Positions 33,652 to 40,143 of a stretch of 41,249 nt of DNA are shown here, one piece after another. Under the pieces are notes generated by a model that had not been told where the DNA came from, did not search any database, and worked only from the letters and a program-made list of their open reading frames with translations. The DNA is from Planctomycetota bacterium (lineage in GTDB: Bacteria > Planctomycetota > Phycisphaerae > UBA1845), in assembly GCA_016860685.1 (NCBI GenBank), contig BOJX01000018.1, positions 1 to 41,249 on the forward strand, in the 5' to 3' direction. A program made the position numbers and the translations under genes. Positions within the stretch are counted from its first letter, which is position 1, and each line of letters opens with the position of its first letter.

Positions 33652-35130
33652 TTAGTCGCACGCGAGCGGCATTTGCGGCGGGACTTCGCCGAAATGCACG
33701 AGGCACGTCGACTCGTACCACTCCTCGCCCCAGTGATGCCGCCCGTGCAGCAGGATCGACGCTTCCGCGATCGGCGCGAGTGGCGCCGCCCGTGACAGGA
33801 AGGGCAACACCTCCTCGGGCAGGTCATAACAGGATTCGAGGCGTTCGTGCTCCTGCTTCGGATCGAGCGGGTCAAACCGAGCGAGGAGTTCCGGCAATGT
33901 GAGCGTCAACACGGCGTCAAAGAGAAACTCCGGTTGAAGGATGGCGGCGTCGCGGACCAGTCCGATGCAGGTCAGGTCGCGGACGTCCTCCGGGCGGATG
34001 TGAAGCTCCTCGCAGAGTTCGCGGCGGGCGGCGCTGAAAAGGTCGAAGCGGCGGGCGGCACGGTCCTCCGCCTCGAGCGCCCCGCCGAAGGGGTGCAGCG
34101 TGCCGGGGTGATACGCGACGCGGTGATTGCGTCGTCCCAACACGAGATATCCGTCGCGCGTGAACACATTGCTGCTGACGCCGCAGGGATCGGCGAGACA
34201 ATCCGGTCCGACCTCGGCCGCCGCGGCGGCGTTGTACAAGTTCGTTCCGACGAAGTCGCGGTATGAACCGGGGCCGAGCCGCAAGCGCAGCGCCTGCGCC
34301 GTCGCGCGACACCCGATCAACCGCGCGAGTTCGCCGTCATAAAGCAGCGTCCCTGAGCGCTGCGCCTCGTCGAGCTTCGCTCGCCACGTCCGGTCGATCA
34401 GGGCTTCCAGTTCAGGCGTCGTGCGTCGGCGAATCTCGTGCCACTCTTGCGTCACCTGCTCCGCCCGGTACCGCCCGAACGCCTGCACGACGAACGTCGC
34501 GCCGGGATCATCCGGCGCCGACAGCATCCGAAGCCTTCGCACAGCCCGTTGCACGCGCCCCCGCGGGCTTTCGAGCGTTACGGTCGTCAGGAGGAAGAGC
34601 GCTGCACCCGGAAGCGCGAAGAAGACGGCGCGTAACACGAACTCCAGCAAAGACGTCTGCGCCGTGGGTCCGGCGCCGGCGGGCGGACGAATCCACGCCT
34701 CACCGGCCGCGATGACGCCTGCGGCGACGCAGGCCGCCGCCCACGTCCGGAGGACGCGCCGGATCCGCCCCCGGTCTACGTCGCTGAGACGACCCGCGCG
34801 CCACGCCGCCGCCGCCAGCCCGACTAACCCCGCCGCCGCGGCGCCTGCCGCCGCCGCCGCGAGCTGGTCGAACCGGTTCGACCACGAGAATCCCGCAGTG
34901 CGCGTCAGCGGAAACGCGCCGACAAGGATGAACACCGACAGCGCCGCCGACGCTGCGGTCGTGGACAGGCGGAACGACCGCCCGGACATGAGCGCCTGCG
35001 TGCTCTCAAGGGCTTCGATCACTTCCTCATCGATCGGCCAGCCGCATTCCGGGCAGCGCCCGCCGGCTAGTCCGGTCAGGTTGTACCCGCACTCGGGACA
35101 CGGCGGACGCGGTGTCGCGGAACCCGTCAT
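33652..35130 (-). CDS. Zinc-ribbon membrane protein with a C-terminal NUDT22-like Nudix domain
   Basis: This protein is 492 aa from the ATG at 35130; a TTG at 35166 would add 12 residues. It opens with a double zinc ribbon (CPECGYNLTG, CPECGWPID; Cys11, 14, 26, 29). Four hydrophobic segments follow at about 45-65, 70-95, 108-128 and 145-168. The rest is soluble: WRAKLDEAQRSGTLLYDGEL, then LRLGPGSYRDFVGTNLYNAA, CLADPCGVSSNVFTRDGYLV and LHPFGGALE, ending in AARRELCEELHI, a Nudix box (REUxEE) in which Gly is replaced by His. SYRDFxGTN and LADPxGV before the box are hallmarks of human NUDT22, which hydrolyses UDP-glucose and UDP-galactose to UMP and sugar 1-phosphate. The same order of blocks suggests a true homologue. 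It is the third gene of the hpt operon. Confidence 0.85.
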   Translation of the reverse strand: MTGSATPRPPCPECGYNLTGLAGGRCPECGWPIDEEVIEALESTQALMSGRSFRLSTTAASAALSVFILVGAFPLTRTAGFSWSNRFDQLAAAAAGAAAAGLVGLAAAAWRAGRLSDVDRGRIRRVLRTWAAACVAAGVIAAGEAWIRPPAGAGPTAQTSLLEFVLRAVFFALPGAALFLLTTVTLESPRGRVQRAVRRLRMLSAPDDPGATFVVQAFGRYRAEQVTQEWHEIRRRTTPELEALIDRTWRAKLDEAQRSGTLLYDGELARLIGCRATAQALRLRLGPGSYRDFVGTNLYNAAAAAEVGPDCLADPCGVSSNVFTRDGYLVLGRRNHRVAYHPGTLHPFGGALEAEDRAARRFDLFSAARRELCEELHIRPEDVRDLTCIGLVRDAAILQPEFLFDAVLTLTLPELLARFDPLDPKQEHERLESCYDLPEEVLPFLSRAAPLAPIAEASILLHGRHHWGEEWYESTCLVHFGEVPPQMPLACD

Positions 35131-35173
35131 GTTGCGTGAGATAGTCTCGCCGGCGCCGGCGGGCAACTGCGGA

Positions 35174-37672
35174 TCATTCCGGGTCCGGTCCGGCTTCGGA
35201 CGCGGGGTTCGAGGGCGGTAGCGGTTGTTCAGGGGCTTCGGAGGTTCCTTTGCCTTCCGGCTTCGAGGTTAGATCTTCACGGAAGGGACGACCGGCGGCA
35301 TACGTTGCAGCCCGGTTGCGAATTGCTTCGGCAAGGGTCGTGCGACGCTGACGCCGGGCGAGGTCTGCCGCGCGGTCGGCGGTCGCTTTCGCACCGGCGA
35401 AGTCGCCGGTCTCCGCCAACGCCGCGGCCAGCGCGTCGAGCACCTGCGGAACCTCGCTTCCCGCCGACTGCTCCGCGCGGCGCGCCAGCTCCAACGCCCG
35501 CCGCCCGTCGCGCAGATCATCCTCGATCGACGTCGCCAGCAACCACGCCAACGCCGTCTGAAGCACGGCGCTGGACGCAAGACTCTCCGCCTCGGAAAGC
35601 ACGCGGATCGCATCTCCGCGACGCCCTTTCCGACGGTACGCCTCCGCCAACGCCTGTCGCACCGTGTTGTTTCCCGGCGCCAGGGAGAGCGCCCGCTCCA
35701 GCGGCGCGACGGCCTCGTCCGCGCGATCGCGCCGCACCAGGGCGCCTCCGAGCTTGATCAGCGTCGCCAGATCATCCGGGTTCGTTTGCAGCGCGGCTCG
35801 GTACTCGGCGATCGCCTCGTCCGAGTCCCCGGCCTGGCGGAGGGCGGCGCGGGCCCGATCCGCGCCGGCGGACGCCTCCGTGTACGCGGGCTGAATCCGC
35901 AGCGCCGCCTCGAACTGCGCCAGCGCCTCGTCCGAACGCTTCCGCGCCAGCAGGAACTCCCCGTACCGGTAAAGCGGTTCCGGATCGCGGGCGCGCGGCG
36001 CGAGGGCGGCGCCCTTGCGGAACTGCTCCTCGGCCTGGGCATCGCGCCCGTCAAGCGCGAGCAACCGACCAAGTCGCCAGCGCAGAAACGCATCATCCGG
36101 ACGCAGTTCGACCGCGCTGCGCATGTGTTCGAGCGACCGCTCGGGATCGCGAGGGCTTCCCTCTCGCTCGCCCTCGAAAAAGCCCGACAGGATCGCATGT
36201 CCTTCCGCCTCCGCGACGCGCGCGTCAGCGCGGCGATCCTTGCTGGGCGTCGGATTGAAGAGCATCGCCGCCGCCGCGACGCCGGCCGCCGCACCCGGTC
36301 TGATCAACGCGCGGTAAGCACGACGCCGAGCCGCATCGACCACCGCCGCCGCGCCGGCGCCCGCCAGCACCAGCAGCACCGGAACGACCGGCAGACGAAA
36401 CCTTCCGGGACAGAAGAAGAGCACCACGGTCCCCATGTAAAACAGCAGAAACGCCAGCAGCAGAAGCCACCGCCGGTCGCGCCACGCGATGCACGTCAGA
36501 CCCGCTGCCGCAAGGCACGTCACCACCGGAAACCCGATCCAGAACGCCCACGACAATCCCGACAACCCCGCAAAGAACGAAATCGGCTGGTTGTTCGAGA
36601 CCTCCACCGGCGTCCAGAAGAGGACCAGCTTCCGGAACAGATGCCGCACCCACATCGCGGGGTTCGAGCGGATCCACGTCAGGCTCTTTTCAAACCAGTA
36701 ATCCGACACCTCCTTCTCGGACAGCGAGCGCCCCAGCTCCCGCTCCGGAATCAGGTGGGTATCCTCGAAGCCTTCCCACCAGCCGGGTCGTGTGCCCGGG
36801 ACCACTGCGGTGAACCCGTCCTGGTTATACGGGTTGTTGCCGATGTAGAAGTTCACGCCGCCCTGCGAAGCGATCAGGACGAACTCGCGCCCGACGACTA
36901 CGTTCCGGATCGTCACCGGCAGGATCGGGATGACCGCCCCGAGCGTCAGAAACCCGGCGGCGGACACCGTCCTTCGCCACCGTTGTCCACGTGGCGACAT
37001 CAACGCGAACCAGAGGACAAAGCCCGGAAACAGCGCCAGCACGTTAGGCCGCGTGATCGCCGAAAGCCCCCAGATCAGACCCGCGCCGACAAACCCGGCG
37101 GCCCGACCGCGACGCTGCGCCGCCAGCAGCGCCAGCAACAGCGCAACATCCAGAAAAACCTCCAGCCCCACCGTCTTCAACTCGGCGTCGAAGTACCACA
37201 TCGGCCAGTACGCCGCCGCAAGCAACCCCGACGCCAGACCCGCCGCAAACCCCGCCAGCTTCGACCCCAGCCGCGCGACGAGGTAGCACGTCGCCGCGCC
37301 GAGCACGCACCCCGCGAGCCGACCGAGCCACACCTGCGGACCGAAAAGCGCATACAATCCGCCCAAGGCGTAGTAATACAGCGGCGCGCGGAAATAAGGC
37401 TTGTCGTGGATCGCCCGCAGAGGCTCCCCGGACGCAAGCTGCGCCGCCCACTCATGATGCACGCGCATGTCCATGATGGGGTGCGCAAACATCGGATTGC
37501 CTGCGGATTGTCCGGCCAGGTAGATCAGCCGCAGAATCAACGCCGCCGCAAACACGCCGCCCAGCAGGACGTGCTGCCGCCGGGTCAGGGGCACGTCGGT
37601 CGGCGCCGCCGCCCAAACGGGTGCTGCTCCCGTCCGGTCAGCCGCGGCGTCATGTGCTTCGCGCCGAGGCAC
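35174..37672 (-). CDS. GT39/ArnT-like membrane glycosyltransferase with TPR tail
   Basis: This 832-aa protein has an N-terminal GT-C membrane region of about 10-12 helices (residues 30-470). The first loop after helix 1 carries MDMRVHHEWAAQLASG and KPYFRAPLYYYALGGLYAL, the Asp and PLYY pattern of protein-O-mannosyltransferase and ArnT-like enzymes. AITRPNVLALFPGFVLWF and GGVNFYIGNNPYNQDGF follow, typical of bacterial members with an extracytoplasmic loop. From about residue 485 there are some seven TPR units (RDPERSLEHMRSAVELRPDD, EEQFRKGAALAPRARDPEPL, EALAQFEAALRIQPAYTEAS) and then an acidic Pro-rich end. Such enzymes transfer sugars from polyprenyl-phosphate donors to proteins or lipids. 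The GTG start is 3 nt after the hpt stop and in its frame, with GGAGG in the hpt end. Confidence 0.88.
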   Translation of the reverse strand: MPRREAHDAAADRTGAAPVWAAAPTDVPLTRRQHVLLGGVFAAALILRLIYLAGQSAGNPMFAHPIMDMRVHHEWAAQLASGEPLRAIHDKPYFRAPLYYYALGGLYALFGPQVWLGRLAGCVLGAATCYLVARLGSKLAGFAAGLASGLLAAAYWPMWYFDAELKTVGLEVFLDVALLLALLAAQRRGRAAGFVGAGLIWGLSAITRPNVLALFPGFVLWFALMSPRGQRWRRTVSAAGFLTLGAVIPILPVTIRNVVVGREFVLIASQGGVNFYIGNNPYNQDGFTAVVPGTRPGWWEGFEDTHLIPERELGRSLSEKEVSDYWFEKSLTWIRSNPAMWVRHLFRKLVLFWTPVEVSNNQPISFFAGLSGLSWAFWIGFPVVTCLAAAGLTCIAWRDRRWLLLLAFLLFYMGTVVLFFCPGRFRLPVVPVLLVLAGAGAAAVVDAARRRAYRALIRPGAAAGVAAAAMLFNPTPSKDRRADARVAEAEGHAILSGFFEGEREGSPRDPERSLEHMRSAVELRPDDAFLRWRLGRLLALDGRDAQAEEQFRKGAALAPRARDPEPLYRYGEFLLARKRSDEALAQFEAALRIQPAYTEASAGADRARAALRQAGDSDEAIAEYRAALQTNPDDLATLIKLGGALVRRDRADEAVAPLERALSLAPGNNTVRQALAEAYRRKGRRGDAIRVLSEAESLASSAVLQTALAWLLATSIEDDLRDGRRALELARRAEQSAGSEVPQVLDALAAALAETGDFAGAKATADRAADLARRQRRTTLAEAIRNRAATYAAGRPFREDLTSKPEGKGTSEAPEQPLPPSNPASEAGPDPE

Positions 37673-37675
37673 GCG

Positions 37676-38215
37676 TCACATTGCCTCCTTCGACAACACG
37701 GCGATGTAAGGCAGGTTGCGGTAGTGATTGTCGTAGTCCAACCCGTATCCGACGACGAACTCATCCTCGATGTCGAATCCGACGAAGTCCACCGCCACGT
37801 CCGGCGGCGCCTTCGACGGCTTCCGAAGCAGCGTCGCGATCTTCAATGATCGCGGACCGCGTTGCAGAAGCTCCTGTCGCACAAGACGCAGCGTCTTGCC
37901 CGTGTCCAGGATGTCGTCCACCACCAGCACGTCCTGACCCCGCACGTCCGCCGAGACTTCCCGCGTGAGCCGCGCTCCGACGGATTCGGTCGCGCGCCCG
38001 GGATAAGACGAAACCGTCACCAGCTCGAGCCGCATCATCACCGGCATCCGCCGGATCAGGTCCGCCAGAAAGATGATCGACCCGTTGAGGATCGTCAGGA
38101 TCGTCAGGTGCCCGTCGATCGTTCCGTATGAGGTGACGATCTCCCGCGCCAGCTCGCCGACGCGAAGCTGAAGCTGCTCCTCCGTGATGAGAATGCGAGC
38201 GACGTTCGACTGCAT
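37676..38215 (-). CDS. hpt: Hypoxanthine phosphoribosyltransferase
   Basis: This 179-aa protein has the family length. The 5-phosphoribosyl-pyrophosphate loop VLVVDDILDTGKTL is intact, as are LTILNGSIIFLADLIRRM near residue 42, SSYPGRATES (flexible loop with Ser-Tyr) and VDFVGFDIEDEFVVGYGLDYDNHYRNLPYIAVL at the C-terminus, whose parts are typical of Hpt. The enzyme salvages hypoxanthine and guanine to IMP and GMP in the cytosol. A TATACT hexamer lies 7 nt before the ATG and no ribosome binding site intervenes. It is the first gene of a minus-strand operon with a glycosyltransferase and a Nudix-domain protein, a combination whose logic is not obvious. Confidence 0.96.
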   Translation of the reverse strand: MQSNVARILITEEQLQLRVGELAREIVTSYGTIDGHLTILTILNGSIIFLADLIRRMPVMMRLELVTVSSYPGRATESVGARLTREVSADVRGQDVLVVDDILDTGKTLRLVRQELLQRGPRSLKIATLLRKPSKAPPDVAVDFVGFDIEDEFVVGYGLDYDNHYRNLPYIAVLSKEAM

Positions 38216-38222
38216 GACGGGC

Positions 38223-38251
38223 AGTATAACGCGCGGTCCTTCGCATGACAG
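38223..38251 (-). promoter_or_regulatory. Putative hpt promoter
   Basis: On the minus strand CTGTCA (38251-38246) and TATACT (38228-38223) are exactly 17 nt apart. Transcription would start near 38216, directly at the hpt ATG (38215), giving a leaderless mRNA. Confidence 0.5.
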
Positions 38252-38340
38252 GAATGACGCCGCGGATGCGCGTCACGCATCGGGGCGACCACAGTCTCCA
38301 AGTGATTCCAGTTGACGGGCGTGGAGTTCGTCGGCGTGGG

Positions 38341-38360
38341 GATCGTAGGCGCTTACGATC
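38341..38360. promoter_or_regulatory. Perfect inverted repeat, operator-like
   Basis: GATCGTA-GGCGCT-TACGATC: 7-bp arms around 6 nt, lying about 125 nt upstream of the hpt start. It could be a repressor site or a small hairpin. Confidence 0.35.
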
Positions 38361-38415
38361 ATGCGGAGTCCTCGCGGCGAGGGGTTCCGCGTCGCCGGGG
38401 CAGCCGACCCTCACC

Positions 38416-38496
38416 TGTCCCGGACGATCATCTGACAGTCTCAGCCCCGGAAGATCCTCCGAAAGTCGTAGCCCCGGAAGGGGCGTCGGAAAACAG
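38416..38496. repeat. Three degenerate 27-nt tandem units
   Basis: Units start at 38416, 38443 and 38470. The first two agree in about 19 of 27 positions; the second and third share AGCCCCGGAAG and a CGGAAA/CGAAA core. The third unit contains GCCCCGGAAGGGGC, itself able to fold. From memory this resembles GC-rich elements scattered in planctomycete intergenic regions; I could not check. Confidence 0.5.
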
Positions 38497-39035
38497 CCCA
38501 GCCCGCCAGGACCGGGGAGGGAAACTGTCGCAATTGAGTCGGGAGTCCCGGAGAGACGACAGAAGTTCGAGAGGAAGAAGGATCGTTGCCGCACCGCGCC
38601 GCCGTCGTTCCGGGACGGTGCGGTCCGCGCCTCGATCCTCCCGGCGATGAATCGCGGGACTACGTTCGGCTGCGCCTCCGGAGCGCCCCGGCCCGTCGCA
38701 TCCTCAAGCCCCTCAAGGCGAGGCGCACCGGAGTCCGTGGGAGACTCCGGTTCGCCGATTTCCCCCCTCCCGAAGCTCGTCCTGCGTCCCGCCGGCGTCC
38801 GCGGTGCAGGCTGCGCCGGGGGCGCCGGCGGGTCATCGATCCGGGAATGACGCCCGGGCGGCGGCGATTGCGCCTATCTCTTTAACTCCCGCCCGCCGGG
38901 TTCGCGCGCTTTGCAGCAGGGCGGTCGCGTCGGCGGGATCGAGTCGAGTGGAAGGTGATTTTCTTGCGCGCGTCGCGGGTTTTCGGCTCCACCGGAGTAA
39001 TTACGCAGCAACCGGGCACGGTTCGACATTGAGGA

Positions 39036-39054
39036 GGCGACTCGGGGAGTCGCC
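39036..39054 (+). promoter_or_regulatory. Leader hairpin of the secreted protein gene
   Basis: GGCGACTC-GGG-GAGTCGCC is a perfect 8-bp stem with a 3-nt loop, ending 26 nt before the ATG at 39081 and just ahead of its ribosome binding region. It could stabilise the mRNA or regulate translation. Confidence 0.4.
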
Positions 39055-39080
39055 GTTCAGGAGCGGAATGGAGAAATGAT

Positions 39081-39989
39081 ATGACAACGATGCAACGTCT
39101 GGGTTTGCTGAGTCTGCTTGTGTTTGTGGGTTCGGCGCTTGGTCAGGAAACGGGGAGGCCGGCGGGGGACGCTCTGGTCGCGACGCCGGATCCGGGGGAT
39201 GAGCAGCACCCAGCCGGTTTTTTCTTTTCGCGGAGCGAACTGGAGGATTTGCTCGTCGGCGGCGGGACCATGGACGACTTCGAGAGGTATTCCATCGGCG
39301 ATGGGCTCAGCCACAATATGGGAGTGTTCGACCTGAGCGACACGTCGGTCGTGAACGGACAGGGGCCCGGACTTGTGAATGATGGCACAATCTACTTCAG
39401 TGCGGGCCAATTGTTCTGGAATGGAACCGGGTTCCTTGGAGTGCCGACCAAGACAATTGCTGCGTCTCGCTCCTCCATGGCAGTCGCCTATGACATTCCC
39501 GCGCAAGTCATGGGGTTTGACCTGCACGCATTCCAAGGATTTCCCAGTACGACGAAGGTGCAGGCTTTCTCTCCGAACGGCCAGTCTCTCGGGTCAACCA
39601 CGGTATCCGTTCCCGATGACGGCACGTCCGTTTTTGTGGGATTCCGCCACGACGCCGGAATCGGTGTCATCGAGTTCACCAACCTCAATCAAAGTCACAG
39701 TCCGGTTATCAACGACCACCGGTACGGCAGCATTTGCAGCAGCGACGGGTGCAACGGCACTGAACTGCTGACGGCGAAAGTGCGCGAGAAGACCTGCGGC
39801 TGCCAGGTGCAGGCGATCCTGAAGCGTGGCACGCCGGGCAGCTTTTATGGTTTCAAGATGCCGAACGGCGCATGCGTCAGCGCCGAGGCCAACCGCAGGG
39901 GCAAGGCCAAGGTGAAGCAGTGTCCGTCGCGCGGGGGGAAGGTGTTCGTCACTTCGTGCAGTCTGGAAGCCCGCGTCCGTTGCCCGTAA
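39081..39989 (+). CDS. Secreted protein with Cys-rich C-terminal module
   Basis: This 302-aa protein has a signal peptide (RLGLLSLLVFVGSALGQ). The middle part (about 60-215) is beta-rich: TMDDFERYSIGDGLSHNMGV, YFSAGQLFWNGTGFLG, YDIPAQVMGFDLHAFQG and GFRHDAGIGVIEFTNLNQ, a pattern common in secreted proteins that carry a jelly-roll or PEP-CTERM-like extracellular domain. The last 80 residues hold eight Cys (ICSSDGC, KTCGC, GACVS, KQCPS, SCS, RCP) around LKRGTPGSFYGFKMPNGAC and NRRGKAKVKQC, which looks like a small disulfide-rich beta module. Base composition is less GC-rich than the neighbours between about 39350 and 39720. No function is known to me. GGAG lies upstream of the ATG. Confidence 0.8.
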   Translation: MTTMQRLGLLSLLVFVGSALGQETGRPAGDALVATPDPGDEQHPAGFFFSRSELEDLLVGGGTMDDFERYSIGDGLSHNMGVFDLSDTSVVNGQGPGLVNDGTIYFSAGQLFWNGTGFLGVPTKTIAASRSSMAVAYDIPAQVMGFDLHAFQGFPSTTKVQAFSPNGQSLGSTTVSVPDDGTSVFVGFRHDAGIGVIEFTNLNQSHSPVINDHRYGSICSSDGCNGTELLTAKVREKTCGCQVQAILKRGTPGSFYGFKMPNGACVSAEANRRGKAKVKQCPSRGGKVFVTSCSLEARVRCP

Positions 39990-40143
39990 GCGTTGTTGCC
40001 TCGCGTCATAAGATGGTTCGGGGCGACCGGCCGGGCGGCGTCTCAACGACAGGGAAATCCGCAGCTTGGAGTCTGGGAAGGCGTTGCGCGCACGGGGCGC
40101 GGAGCGTGTGAATCGAGTGGAGGATCAGATTAAGGAGAGAGTC

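Larger units (their letters stand above)
38216..39080. other. Long non-coding region with repeats and hairpins
   Basis: This 865-nt stretch lies between divergent hpt and the secreted protein gene at 39081. It contains the hpt promoter, a 7-bp inverted repeat at 38341-38360, three tandem 27-nt units at 38416-38496 and a leader hairpin at 39036-39054. A 201-codon open frame (38245-38850) has protein-like length but an Arg/Pro/Ser-rich, low-complexity translation without a ribosome binding site, so I do not call it. No tRNA or known RNA is recognised. The region may hold an unrecognised RNA or a degraded gene. Confidence 0.5.

Noticed and set aside
37670-37678. hpt stop codon and glycosyltransferase start in the same frame (TGA-CGC-GTG), possible read-through fusion
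   Set aside because: GGAGG upstream and close spacing explain normal reinitiation; nothing suggests programmed read-through.
35786-37849. 687-codon plus-strand frame opposite the glycosyltransferase and hpt
   Set aside because: Arg/Gln-rich antisense translation; the minus-strand genes carry clear motifs.
38416-38496. Possible CRISPR array
   Set aside because: Units are directly adjacent and degenerate, with no unique spacers between identical repeats and no cas genes.
38245-38850. 201-codon open frame in the long spacer, containing the 27-nt repeats in frame
   Set aside because: Low-complexity Arg/Pro/Ser-rich text, no ribosome binding site, no recognisable domain. Kept as non-coding with a repeat annotation.
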